Source: an uncultured Bacilli bacterium
GTDB taxonomy: Bacteria > Bacillota_I > Bacilli_A > RF39 > UBA660
DNA: 40,991 nt
Assembly (NCBI GenBank): GCA_910587775.1
Contig: CAJUNF010000008.1
Location: 1 to 40,991, forward strand
Reading direction: 5' to 3'
Shown here: positions 1 to 7,998 of the stretch, in pieces
Position numbering within the stretch: position 1 is the stretch's first letter
Layout: each line of letters begins with the position of its first letter
The notes under the pieces: model-generated
Told to the model about the DNA's origin: nothing
What the model saw: only the letters and a program-made list of their open reading frames with translations
Database searches by the model: none
Program-made: the position numbers and the translations under genes

Positions 1-1
1 T

Positions 2-75
2 AGGGGCGTGGTATAATGGTAGCATAGGAGTCTCCAAAACTTTTGATGGGAGTTCGATTCTCTCCGCCCCTGCCA
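2..75 (+). tRNA. tRNA-Trp (anticodon CCA)
   Basis: The cloverleaf can be folded by hand. The acceptor stem aggggcg pairs with cgcccct (65-71), followed by discriminator g and an encoded CCA at 73-75. The anticodon stem ggagt/acttt closes the loop ctccaaa, which puts CCA in the anticodon position. The T stem gggag/ctctc closes the loop ttcgatt. The D arm is weakly paired but keeps the aatggtag loop. The CCA anticodon reads only UGG, which agrees with TGA being a stop in this genome. Confidence 0.95.
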
Positions 76-115
76 GTTGTGGATAATCTCCAAAAATATG
101 GAGCAAAACATATAT

Positions 116-154
116 AAAAGCATGGAATAACGAATGTTTAATCCATGCTTTTTT
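116..154 (+). terminator. Rho-independent terminator after tRNA-Trp
   Basis: The inverted repeat aaaagcatgga (116-126) / tccatgctttt (142-152) ends in a T run. It lies 40 bases after the tRNA. It also covers the upstream start of a longer reading frame here, which argues against any gene starting before about 154. Confidence 0.85.
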
Positions 155-193
155 AGACGTGGTTATTTATTTTCCATAAAATTGGAAGAAAAT

Positions 194-328
194 ATGATAA
201 AAAAAATTAAATTAATTCGTTTAGAAAAAGTGAATGATTTACTAATTCCTCCAGAAGCATTATCAAACCAAAATGAGAAGCGAAAAACCAAAGAAACATT
301 AAAAGCTTTAAATTATATTGGAGGCTAA
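194..328 (+). CDS. Hypothetical small protein, 44 residues
   Basis: I do not recognise this protein. The frame is open from 134, but that start sits inside the tRNA terminator. I therefore chose ATG 194, which has a modest purine-rich SD (ggaag at 184-188). The product is basic and Lys-rich, with no membrane segment and no cysteine, and ends in LNYIGG. It lies alone between the tRNA terminator and the GRAM/AAA operon. It could be a genuine microprotein, the tail of a decayed gene, or a chance frame in AT-rich DNA. Confidence 0.35.
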   Translation: MIKKIKLIRLEKVNDLLIPPEALSNQNEKRKTKETLKALNYIGG

Positions 329-343
329 AAAAGTTTTCTTTTT

Positions 344-349
344 TTGACA
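344..349 (+). promoter_or_regulatory. Possible -35 box of the GRAM/AAA operon
   Basis: A perfect TTGACA lies 79 bases before the first SD of the operon. The -10 is unclear: at 17 bases spacing the hexamer is poor, and better T/A-rich hexamers need a spacer of about 20. This is a candidate only. Confidence 0.35.
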
Positions 350-427
350 AAATCTCTAAAGAATAACATTAATTTTAATACTTTTTTTCTTTTTTTCAAG
401 ATAATTAATAAAAAAGGAGTGAGAGTA

Positions 428-730
428 ATGCAAGAAAATATTATTAAAAAAGGAGCAGCTAATTGGGTAGATGGTTGGAATGCCAAAGGGGGAAAATTAA
501 TATTGACAGACCAATCCATATACTTTGAGGGTCATGCTTTTAATATAGGAAAAAAGCAAAACGAACTAAAATTAAAAGAAATTCAAGAAGTAATGACAAG
601 ATTTTTAAATGTTTTAATTATTATTACTAAAGATCATCGAAAAATAGAATATCGTGTGAACGGTCGTAAAAAGTGGCAACAAACAATTCAAAAACAAATA
701 CTTTTTGGAGATGACCATGAAGAAATTTAA
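428..730 (+). CDS. GRAM/PH-like domain protein, 100 residues
   Basis: First gene of a three-gene overlapping operon. ATG 428 is chosen because aaggagtg lies just upstream; the frame is open from 344 but has no SD there. Nearly the whole protein resembles a GRAM/bacterial-PH fold: a GGKLILTDQSIYFEGH strand pattern, then LKEIQEV, then a hydrophobic LNVLIIIT strand and a basic tail region. GRAM and PH-like domains usually bind lipids or proteins at membranes; the ligand here is unknown. There is no signal peptide or TM, so it is probably cytosolic or peripheral. It overlaps the next gene by 14 bases, so the two are probably co-translated. Confidence 0.75.
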   Translation: MQENIIKKGAANWVDGWNAKGGKLILTDQSIYFEGHAFNIGKKQNELKLKEIQEVMTRFLNVLIIITKDHRKIEYRVNGRKKWQQTIQKQILFGDDHEEI

Positions 731-2474
731 TATTCTTTGGCAAAGTAATAAAAAGAAAATACCAAGTCAGTTACAAGTAAAAGAAAAAGAATTGTTTATC
801 GAATGTGATAATAAAATTATAAAAATACCGTTTACTTCCATCGTAAATAGTACCTTAAAAGAAAATACTTTAAGCATTGAAACAGATAAAAATACCTATC
901 AACTAGAAAGTGAACATGCCAAACTAATTACGGAAAAAATAAAGGATTATCATAAAGAGAAAAATAAAATACCAAAAAAGAAATCAAAAGAAGAAATACT
1001 ACAAGATATTTTAGCTTCATATAACAAATTTATAGAAAATAAACCAAATGATATGCTATTTGCATTCAGTGATGAAACTAGTAGTACTTTAATAAGCTAT
1101 GCTCTTGAAACAGATGAAACAGAAAGTATCATTAGTGTAGTTAAATCAAAAGTTTGGGAATTCTTTTTAGGATTATATTATTATATTTTAGAAAATATTG
1201 ATAATAGTTCAAATACTGAAGAATTTTTCCGTAATTTATTTCCAGATGTCATCGATGAATTTCATGATATTTTAAAAAGTAATGATGAAGAAATTTTAAA
1301 GGATTATCAATACGAAGAAAATTTGAAACGAGTAAATACTTACTTTTTAAAAAATGAACAAGCCTTAAAAATAAAACCAGAATTAAGAAAAAGTGTTCCA
1401 GATTATCAAGAATTTAAAAGCTTTTTAAAAGAATTAGAGCAAGCATATAATGATTATGTAAATCCATCAAAGAAATTAAATATTTTTTTAAATATCGTCA
1501 AAGAACCAAAAAAGATTGATCCGAATTCGCAAGAAGGAATTTTAAAATTAGTAAATAAAAGATTTATGAGATTTCATGTATCAAAATATGCTCAGATTTT
1601 TACTTTTGCTAGTCCGAAATATCATGAGAGTTTATCAGTAGGTTTAAAGACAGAAAATGACGAACTAATCGAATCGTCGATAGAATTAGCAGAAAAACAA
1701 TTTTACATGAGTTTATTTTTATATTGTTATCAAAAAATTGACCAAAGTGAAAAAACCAAAGAATTCTTTCGTAACATCTATCCTAATTTAGTAGATAGTG
1801 TACTTGAAATGTCCGAAGAAGATTTAAAAATATTAGACTATAACCATTATGAACAAATTATATCGGATATCATTTCTCTTACCATGCGAATGAAAAAACA
1901 ACGTGAAGAAAATCAAACACAAAAAGATTTTGATTGCGAATCTTATCAAATGTATGATGAAATTGAACCTTATCTTCTGTTTTTAGAAGAATCATATAAC
2001 CGTTATGTTAAACCAGAAAAAGAATTAAATATATTATTAAATCATCAAGTTAATCGTGGGAATAATCAAGGAGAAGCATCTAGTAAAGCCTGGACCCATT
2101 TTTACCTACCTATTGTTTTAATTATTGCGATGGTTATTTTATTTTTCATGGAACTATTTGGGGATGGGGGTATCATCATAGATTGTAGATGGTTTTCTGT
2201 AGGATTATTTATTATTTTAGTTATTTGGGCTGCTGTAGGTGCAAATGGGAAAGAATGTACTTGTCCAACTTGTGGAAAATGGGATGCCTTAAAATTACAG
2301 TCAGATCGAATTATTGATAGCAAAGATACATGGAGAACGAAAACAGAATATATTAATAATCGTCGAATAGAAAAACAAGTAGCTGTTCGCATTGATTTAC
2401 ATGAACAACATTATATTTGTGAAAATTGTAATAATGAAACCGTAAAATATGTAAATGAGGAAACGATTTTATGA
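717..2474 (+). CDS. PH-like / duplicated helical / two-TM / zinc-ribbon protein, 585 residues
   Basis: ATG 717 is chosen over the in-frame TTG 705 and ATG 711 because ggag at 707-710 is an SD six bases before it. Residues 1-70 look like another PH-like beta domain. Residues about 90-262 and 275-450 are a diverged tandem duplication: both copies share a FFRN(L/I)(F/Y)P(D/N) block, a Y-N-(D/R)-YV-(N/K)-P block and an LNI(F/L)LN end. Two membrane segments follow (about 463-480 and 491-508). The C-terminus is a split zinc ribbon with Cys 514, 516, 519 and Cys 568, 571. The order suggests both long ends face the cytosol. I do not recognise the full-length family. Stop TGA overlaps the next ATG by four bases. 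Confidence 0.8.
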   Translation: MKKFNILWQSNKKKIPSQLQVKEKELFIECDNKIIKIPFTSIVNSTLKENTLSIETDKNTYQLESEHAKLITEKIKDYHKEKNKIPKKKSKEEILQDILASYNKFIENKPNDMLFAFSDETSSTLISYALETDETESIISVVKSKVWEFFLGLYYYILENIDNSSNTEEFFRNLFPDVIDEFHDILKSNDEEILKDYQYEENLKRVNTYFLKNEQALKIKPELRKSVPDYQEFKSFLKELEQAYNDYVNPSKKLNIFLNIVKEPKKIDPNSQEGILKLVNKRFMRFHVSKYAQIFTFASPKYHESLSVGLKTENDELIESSIELAEKQFYMSLFLYCYQKIDQSEKTKEFFRNIYPNLVDSVLEMSEEDLKILDYNHYEQIISDIISLTMRMKKQREENQTQKDFDCESYQMYDEIEPYLLFLEESYNRYVKPEKELNILLNHQVNRGNNQGEASSKAWTHFYLPIVLIIAMVILFFMELFGDGGIIIDCRWFSVGLFIILVIWAAVGANGKECTCPTCGKWDALKLQSDRIIDSKDTWRTKTEYINNRRIEKQVAVRIDLHEQHYICENCNNETVKYVNEETIL

Positions 2475-3634
2475 TTACTCCTGGAGAAGCTAAAATAAGC
2501 TTTAGTTGGCTTATTCAAAATACGATTCAAACCTCTCAAAAAGATTTAACAGAATTGTTAGTCTTTTTTCGTGTATTAAGTAATTCTGATGCTATCAATC
2601 ATGACAAATTAGAGTATTTACTAGATTACTATTCCTTGCCAGAAACTAATCAAAAAGATATTTTTGTCTTAGAAAGTTATAAAAAATTTATTTCCAAACA
2701 AACAGAAGAGAAAGAAAACTATTTAAATAACTTATCTAAAATATTAGATTATATTAATGATAATTCTTTGAAAAACAAACAACTTTTAGCTTTATTTCGT
2801 GCCGAAATGCCTAACCTAAAATATGAAAAAGATGAAATGGATTCTATCATAAAAGATAAGTTAGAAAATTTAATAGGCCTTCAAAATGTGAAAGCTGAAA
2901 TAAAAAATTTGCAAAATTTAGCTTTAATCAATAAAAAAAGAAAAATGAATGGTTTAAAAACTAATTCGATAGCAATGCATATGGTTTTTCAAGGTCCTCC
3001 TGGTACAGGTAAAACAACAATTGCGCGAATTATTGGGGAAATATATTATGCTCTAGGAATTATTTCGAGAAAAGAAGTTCTTGAAGTAGCTCGTGAAGAT
3101 TTAGTGGCTGAATATTTAGGACAATCAGAAATCAAAACCAAAAAAGTATTAGAAATGGCTAAAGGAGGTGTTTTATTTATTGACGAAGCTTATTCCTTAA
3201 GTGATAGCGAAGATGATTATGGAAAATCCGTAATCAATACTTTGTTAAAATTTATGGAAGACCATCGTGACGATACTTTAATTATAATTGCTGGGTATAC
3301 AGATGAAATGACTAAATTTTTAAAATCAAATCCTGGTCTAGAATCACGTTTTAATACCATTCTACTTTTTCCAAATTATACTACGGATGAATTAATGGAA
3401 ATTTTAAAAAAAAGAGTAAAATCTAGCGATTATCAAATTGATGAAGAAGATTTACTAGTAATCAAAGAGATGATTTCTAAAATAAAAAAAGAAGAAAAAA
3501 CATTTTCCAATGGTCGCTATATTAGAAATATGCTAGAAAAAGCAATGAAACAACAAGCTAGCCGTCTTATCGAAATAGATTGTCCTACCAAAAAAGATTT
3601 AATGACACTAAAAATAGAAGATTTTAGAGATTAG
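2471..3634 (+). CDS. AAA+ ATPase of the CbbX/SpoVK/EccA type, 387 residues
   Basis: Residues 1-130 are helical and unassigned; 131-387 form an AAA+ module. It has Walker A GPPGTGKTT (175-183), Walker B VLFIDEA (234-240), an IIIAGY sensor-1 strand and an arginine-finger region NPGLESRF (R293). The LIGLQNVKAEI entry and the LGQSEIKTKKVLEMA segment are typical of the CbbX/SpoVK/EccA clade. These form hexamers that remodel partner proteins using ATP, often in membrane or secretion contexts. It starts inside the previous gene (ATGA overlap). The likely substrates or partners are the two upstream proteins, by inference from operon structure. The symbol spoVK is not justified. Confidence 0.88.
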   Translation: MITPGEAKISFSWLIQNTIQTSQKDLTELLVFFRVLSNSDAINHDKLEYLLDYYSLPETNQKDIFVLESYKKFISKQTEEKENYLNNLSKILDYINDNSLKNKQLLALFRAEMPNLKYEKDEMDSIIKDKLENLIGLQNVKAEIKNLQNLALINKKRKMNGLKTNSIAMHMVFQGPPGTGKTTIARIIGEIYYALGIISRKEVLEVAREDLVAEYLGQSEIKTKKVLEMAKGGVLFIDEAYSLSDSEDDYGKSVINTLLKFMEDHRDDTLIIIAGYTDEMTKFLKSNPGLESRFNTILLFPNYTTDELMEILKKRVKSSDYQIDEEDLLVIKEMISKIKKEEKTFSNGRYIRNMLEKAMKQQASRLIEIDCPTKKDLMTLKIEDFRD

Positions 3635-3724
3635 AGAAAAGAAATTAATTATCTTATACAGGCCATATTATAAAAGAATAGAAAAGACTAAAAAAGTTTA
3701 GAAGAAACAAAAAAGCATCAAAAA

Positions 3725-3749
3725 TCATTTTTCCTAAATTGAAAAATGA
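3725..3749 (-). terminator. Weak hairpin, possible terminator for the minus-strand Ppx-like gene
   Basis: The perfect 9-base inverted repeat tcatttttc/gaaaaatga has a 7-base loop. Read on the minus strand it is followed by T-rich sequence (3708-3724). The stem is AT-rich, so stability is low. The rest of 3635-3857 shows only A-rich spacer and a looser palindrome at 3808-3845; I see no gene there. Confidence 0.35.
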
Positions 3750-3857
3750 ACCATACCACAAAGTTTTTTTAATATAATAAAAAAGCCCAACCCAGTAAGG
3801 AGAGCTCATAAATGAATTAATCAATCTCTAATGTCTTTCATTTATTTTAAATAGGAT

Positions 3858-4742
3858 TTAGCTATTTATTTTTTTCTTTAATCCGTCTTCCATATTAATT
3901 TTTGTTGGGATAATATATTTGGCATTTACTTTATGAGAAATTAAGTTTGTTATAACTTTCATTGCTCTTGAACCATCAAACCATTTTGGATTATCACTAT
4001 TTTTTCTTATTTGATCTAGTGATGTTACAAGAGCATTTCTATCATATTTATCACTCATGTCTTTTGTTATCATATATTTTTGATTTTCAATTTTATATAG
4101 TGTGTTATCTAATAATTCATATCTAGCATTATTGTACCAATATAAATGATCGCCTCCAGCTAATATTAAAATATCTGCTTCAATGTTTATGTCACCAATT
4201 AATTCATCTATATAACTATATACTTCTTCAAATGTCACTGTTGGAATATCTTCTTTTAAGCTATCAAATTTTTTTGTAATATCTACAACACCAAAATTAT
4301 AATATTTTTTATCTATCACTTTTTTATCTTTTACAAATATAAGTTCAATAGATCCACCACCACCGATAAAAATACAAATATTTTTATCATAATTTATTTC
4401 GCTATAGCAACCAAGTGCAGTATAATGAGCTTCATCTGCTTGACTAACTACTTCTATTGTTAGTTCATATTTAGTATTTAGATTATTGTTTATATTTTCT
4501 AATTCTTCATTTGTAATGGTTCTAAAAATACTACATCCATAAATATGGATATTTTTTGTATATTTTAAAGCTTTTTCTATAACTTCATCTAATTTATTTA
4601 AATCAGATATGGCTATTTTTGTATTATAATTTCTTTTGAATTCAATGGTTGTGTTATTTTCATATATTGTTTTATTATTCTCATAAATATGAGTTTTTGT
4701 ATTATTGCTACCTATTTCTATAATTCCGTATTTTTCTTTCAT
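3858..4742 (-). CDS. Ppx/GppA-like phosphatase family protein, 294 residues
   Basis: This is the short two-domain actin-like form of the exopolyphosphatase / pppGpp phosphohydrolase family. The family landmarks are present but altered: IEIGSNN at 8-14 (usually IDIGSNS), SQADEA at 100-105 (usually SGEEEA), and FIGGGGSIEL at 125-134 (usually DIGGGSTEL). The position that normally carries the catalytic glutamate appears to be Asp103. Activity on polyphosphate or (p)ppGpp is therefore uncertain. The start has an SD (aggaagtg) just upstream on the minus strand. It is a single-gene unit divergent from the glycosyltransferase operon. Confidence 0.78.
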   Translation of the reverse strand: MKEKYGIIEIGSNNTKTHIYENNKTIYENNTTIEFKRNYNTKIAISDLNKLDEVIEKALKYTKNIHIYGCSIFRTITNEELENINNNLNTKYELTIEVVSQADEAHYTALGCYSEINYDKNICIFIGGGGSIELIFVKDKKVIDKKYYNFGVVDITKKFDSLKEDIPTVTFEEVYSYIDELIGDINIEADILILAGGDHLYWYNNARYELLDNTLYKIENQKYMITKDMSDKYDRNALVTSLDQIRKNSDNPKWFDGSRAMKVITNLISHKVNAKYIIPTKINMEDGLKKKINS

Positions 4743-4764
4743 ATTGTCACTTCCTAATATAACT

Positions 4765-4773
4765 ATTATATCA
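4765..4773 (-). promoter_or_regulatory. Extended -10 promoter of the Ppx-like gene
   Basis: On the minus strand the sequence reads TGATATAAT, a perfect extended -10, 23 bases before the start codon. No good -35 is visible, as is usual for extended -10 promoters. Confidence 0.6.
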
Positions 4774-4853
4774 AACTTAATTTTAAAGTGGGTATAATTC
4801 TTTGTTCCAAATTTTTTTTATGATAGACATTAAAAATTTGAATAATGAAATTC

Positions 4854-4882
4854 TTGCTATACTCCTTAGAACTTGGTACTAT
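4854..4882 (+). promoter_or_regulatory. Promoter of the glycosyltransferase-kinase operon
   Basis: -35 TTGCTA (4854-4859), 17-base spacer, -10 TACTAT (4877-4882). It lies inside the upstream extension of the next reading frame (open from 4802), so transcription would begin after that start. This supports ATG 4913 as the true start. Confidence 0.65.
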
Positions 4883-4912
4883 ACTTTTGCTTTTTTGGGA
4901 GTGATTTATTAT

Positions 4913-5971
4913 ATGTTAAGTGAAGAAATAAAAGTTTCAATAGTAGTTCCTATTTACAATACAGCAGAATATTTAGAGAAATGTTTAAATAGTATTTGTT
5001 CTCAAACATATCGTAATATAGAAATCATTTTGATTGATGATGGTTCTACAGATCAATCTTTAAATATCTGTAATTCTTTTGCAGATAAAGATTCTCGGAT
5101 TCGTGTCGTACATCAAGAAAATAAGGGGTTATCAAATGCAAGAAATAAAGGTATGGAATTAGCAACTGGATCTTACATTTCCTTTTTTGATTCAGATGAT
5201 TATGTAGAGCTCAATATGATTGAAACGATGCTTAAAATGTCTTTATCTCATAATGCTGATGTATGTGAGTGTAGTTTTGATGTACTTAGAGTTGATGGAA
5301 GTGTACGAGAATTTTCTTCTCATCGAGATGATCAAATTGTAATACAAGATTTGTATGGTTTAATAGATGCGTATGTTAAAGGCGTTGTTAAAATAATTGT
5401 TTGGAATAAGTTATATAAATTGTCTGAGATAAAGCAATTTCTCTTTGATGAAAATTGTATACGTGAAGAAGCAGATTATATTTTACGTTTATGTTTAGCT
5501 GAAAAGCGTTTTGTGGTTATTGATGATTCTTTATATCATTATGTAAAAAGACAGACGACATCTTTAACAGGAAAAAAGATATCTTCAAAATTGTTTTCTC
5601 TTAAAAGTTGGGGTGAACAAATGAGCGGTCATATTATGACGTTTGGATATGAATATCAAAAAAATGCTAATATTATTTTATATAATAGTTTAGCTCATAT
5701 TTTAAAACATTTTATTCGTGATTATAAAAAAAATATCCTTGCTCCGAATGAATTTCAACAAGAAATTCACTTAGTTGTTGATCAGTTATTAGAACTATTT
5801 ATAAATGTAGAAGGTATTCAAGAATTTCGAGATATAGAAAATGTTTTAACAATTATAAATGATTTAATGATAGTAGGAGTTTTAAAGAAAGAATTATTAG
5901 GTAATTGGGAATGTTTTTTAAATGTTAGTCAAAGTCTTAGCAAAAAATATATAATAGGAAAAGAGGAATAA
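4913..5971 (+). CDS. Family 2 glycosyltransferase (GT-A fold), 352 residues
   Basis: It probably transfers a sugar from a nucleotide-sugar donor to a surface glycan or other acceptor; the substrate cannot be read. Residues 7-100 contain the GT2 core: VSIVVPIYN, IDDGST (41-46, nucleotide binding), NKGLSNARNKG, and the DXD-type metal site DSDD at 93-96. The C-terminal half is helical and lacks an obvious TM segment. ATG 4913 has SD gggagtg at 4897-4903 and lies after a good promoter; the in-frame 37-codon extension to 4802 is rejected. The next gene starts three bases after the stop, so the two form an operon. Confidence 0.9.
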   Translation: MLSEEIKVSIVVPIYNTAEYLEKCLNSICSQTYRNIEIILIDDGSTDQSLNICNSFADKDSRIRVVHQENKGLSNARNKGMELATGSYISFFDSDDYVELNMIETMLKMSLSHNADVCECSFDVLRVDGSVREFSSHRDDQIVIQDLYGLIDAYVKGVVKIIVWNKLYKLSEIKQFLFDENCIREEADYILRLCLAEKRFVVIDDSLYHYVKRQTTSLTGKKISSKLFSLKSWGEQMSGHIMTFGYEYQKNANIILYNSLAHILKHFIRDYKKNILAPNEFQQEIHLVVDQLLELFINVEGIQEFRDIENVLTIINDLMIVGVLKKELLGNWECFLNVSQSLSKKYIIGKEE

Positions 5972-5974
5972 AAA

Positions 5975-6922
5975 ATGGCAAAGATTTCTATAACAGATAT
6001 TCAACAGATTTATGAAAAAGTATTTCGTAAAAAGTCTCCTGTTCTTGATATAAAACCTTTGAGTGGTGGTTTTAAAAATGAAGTATATCTAGTTTTTGAT
6101 GGAAAATTTCATTTCGTTTTAAAAGTGGATTCAAAGGATTTATCTAAATTAGTTAGTATTGATCAAAATATTATGTGGTGGGAAGCAAAAATGTTACAAT
6201 TAATGAATTCTCAACGTATTCCATCTCCTGAATTTCTTTTTTTTGATGATTCTTGTGAAATTATTTCTTTTCCTTATGTGTGTATGAGTTATGTACCTGG
6301 ATATAATTATTTATCTGCTCGATCTAATATGAATCAGCATGATATAGATAGTATACAATATCAACTAGGATGTTTAGCAAATCAAATTAGTTCTAATAAA
6401 CGAGATTTTTATTTTCTACCAAATCAACCAGGAACTATTTTTAAAAATAATTATGATTTTGTAGTATATTTATTTCATAAATTGTTTGAAGATGCTTCAC
6501 GTTTAAATTGCTTGGATTCCAAAATATATTTAAAAGTGCAATCAATTTTGCATCATTATCAAAAGTCTTTAATTAATGTATCATCTCCAAGTTTAACTAA
6601 TACAGATATGTGGTATGGAAATGTTTTGGTTTCTGGAGATAAAGTGACAGGACTTATTGATTTTGCTGATATGTATTATTGTGATGAGTTAATGAATTTT
6701 CAATTTCAACCTGTTGATGGTGATGTTAGTGCATCTTTTTTAAAAGGATATAATAATAAACATTTAAATCAACAAGAAAAGGATCGTACAGATATATATC
6801 GTGCTTATATTTTTATGAAAATGATTATTAATGGTACACTTATGGAAAATAAAGAACTTGATTGGATTTATGATAATTTTAATGCACAAATAAATTATTT
6901 ATCTAGAGAAAAAAGAAAATAA
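5975..6922 (+). CDS. Aminoglycoside phosphotransferase/choline kinase-fold protein, 315 residues
   Basis: The protein-kinase-like APH fold is readable. LSGGFKNEVYLV (29-40) is the glycine-rich loop, Lys50 in FVLK the likely ATP lysine, the catalytic loop is TNTDMWYGN (208-216; Asp211, Asn216), and IDFAD (228-232) the metal-binding motif. The usual HGD of the Brenner motif is NTD here, so the His is missing while the catalytic Asp remains. The substrate is unknown. Pairing with a GT2 suggests phosphorylation of a sugar, choline or similar head group for a surface polymer, which is inference. It is less likely to be an antibiotic resistance gene. SD is gaggaa upstream of ATG 5975. Confidence 0.82.
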   Translation: MAKISITDIQQIYEKVFRKKSPVLDIKPLSGGFKNEVYLVFDGKFHFVLKVDSKDLSKLVSIDQNIMWWEAKMLQLMNSQRIPSPEFLFFDDSCEIISFPYVCMSYVPGYNYLSARSNMNQHDIDSIQYQLGCLANQISSNKRDFYFLPNQPGTIFKNNYDFVVYLFHKLFEDASRLNCLDSKIYLKVQSILHHYQKSLINVSSPSLTNTDMWYGNVLVSGDKVTGLIDFADMYYCDELMNFQFQPVDGDVSASFLKGYNNKHLNQQEKDRTDIYRAYIFMKMIINGTLMENKELDWIYDNFNAQINYLSREKRK

Positions 6923-6943
6923 TACTATATAAATTGGTAAAAT

Positions 6944-6971
6944 TTGACTTTTTTCTTTTTTTTGGTATAAT
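6944..6971 (+). promoter_or_regulatory. Promoter of LysR-type gene 1
   Basis: -35 TTGACT (6944-6949), 16-base T-rich spacer, -10 TATAAT (6966-6971), 27 bases before the start codon. Confidence 0.75.
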
Positions 6972-6998
6972 ACTAGCGATTTTTAGGGGTTGGTATTA

Positions 6999-7895
6999 AT
7001 GGATTTGAGAAATCTTCTGCCATTATATTATGATTTTTATATAGTGGCACGGGAGGGTAATATTACACAAGCATCTATGATCTATCATATTGCTCAACCG
7101 ACTTTATCAAAAAATATACGTTTATTAGAGGAAGAAATAAAAATTCCTTTGTTTTCGCGTAATAACAAAGGGGTAGAATTAACTAAAGAAGGTGAAAAAC
7201 TTTATAAACGTTTGGATTCTCTTTTTTGTTCTTTTAGCTATCATGATGATGAAGTTTCTGATGAGGAAACGGAAGGTAGTTTAATTATTGGGGTTACGCG
7301 TAATGTAGTTGATGCTCGTTTGGGTGAATATTTAAGTTTTTTTCATAAAAAGTTTCCTAAAGTAAAAATTATTATTGATATGAATAGCCCTCAAATGTTA
7401 AAACATCTTTTAATTACTCACAAAATAGATGTATTGATTGATTATTTGCCAAATGCTGATTATTTTGATGGATCTGATTTAATTGTAAAAGTGTTTGGTA
7501 AATTTGAAACCTGTTTTGCATGTTCTAAAGATTTTTATAATAGTCATGATTTAACTAATCTTACGGTTCGAGACTTAAAAAATTTTGATTTGGTTTTACC
7601 AGGCCCTTCTAGACGTCGTCAATTCTTAGATGATTATTTACAAGAGAAAAATTTAGTATTGCAATCTAATGTAGAATTTCAGGATTGGAAATATGCCTTA
7701 GAGTTTGTCTTAAGAAGTGACTCTATTGGTTATTTTATCAAATCTGAAATAGAAAAGACAGATTTAATTTCTTTAGACGTTCATAGTGAGTTACCTCAAG
7801 TTTGTTTTGGATTTATTTATTCAAAGAATTCTTTTAATCCTATTACTTCTAAATTTATTCAATTGATAAGTGGCGTTAGTGATATTGATTTTTAG
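6999..7895 (+). CDS. LysR-family transcriptional regulator 1, 298 residues
   Basis: The N-terminal winged HTH (residues about 1-60) is typical of LysR proteins: NITQASMIYHIAQPTLSKNI followed by LLEEEIKIPLFSR and the L-T-x-E-G wing. Residues about 90-295 form the periplasmic-binding-protein-like effector domain. ATG 6999 has SD aggggt eight bases upstream; the in-frame TTG 6990 overlaps that SD and is rejected. The effector is unknown. LysR genes often regulate an adjacent gene, but here the neighbour runs the same way, with its own promoter just downstream, so the target is unclear. Confidence 0.9.
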   Translation: MDLRNLLPLYYDFYIVAREGNITQASMIYHIAQPTLSKNIRLLEEEIKIPLFSRNNKGVELTKEGEKLYKRLDSLFCSFSYHDDEVSDEETEGSLIIGVTRNVVDARLGEYLSFFHKKFPKVKIIIDMNSPQMLKHLLITHKIDVLIDYLPNADYFDGSDLIVKVFGKFETCFACSKDFYNSHDLTNLTVRDLKNFDLVLPGPSRRRQFLDDYLQEKNLVLQSNVEFQDWKYALEFVLRSDSIGYFIKSEIEKTDLISLDVHSELPQVCFGFIYSKNSFNPITSKFIQLISGVSDIDF

Positions 7896-7947
7896 AATTC
7901 TTTTTTTGTTATAAAAAATTTTAATACCAGCACATAAATCTTATTAT

Positions 7948-7976
7948 TTCACTTTAAATATGTTATCCTCTATAAT
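7948..7976 (+). promoter_or_regulatory. Promoter of the 500-residue orphan
   Basis: -35 TTCACT (7948-7953, 4 of 6), 17-base spacer, -10 TATAAT (7971-7976). It overlaps the upstream part of the open frame (from 7960), which supports the downstream GTG start at 7999. Confidence 0.55.
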
Positions 7977-7998
7977 TTTTTATATGGGGGAGATTCGT

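Noticed and set aside
1..3634. Genomic island attached at tRNA-Trp
   Set aside because: No repeat of the tRNA 3' end and no integrase was found within the window; only the neighbourhood is suggestive.
3808..3845. Inverted repeat ataaatgaa/ttcatttat in the gap before the Ppx-like gene
   Set aside because: Loop of about 20 bases, AT-only stem and no clean T run; too weak to call a terminator for the AAA+ operon.
4802..4912. In-frame 37-codon extension of the glycosyltransferase
   Set aside because: A promoter lies inside it and the SD gggagtg supports ATG 4913; the extension does not resemble family N-termini.
5975..6922. Antibiotic resistance kinase
   Set aside because: It has the APH fold, but the His of the Brenner motif is missing, and it is in an operon with a glycosyltransferase; nothing supports aminoglycoside as substrate.
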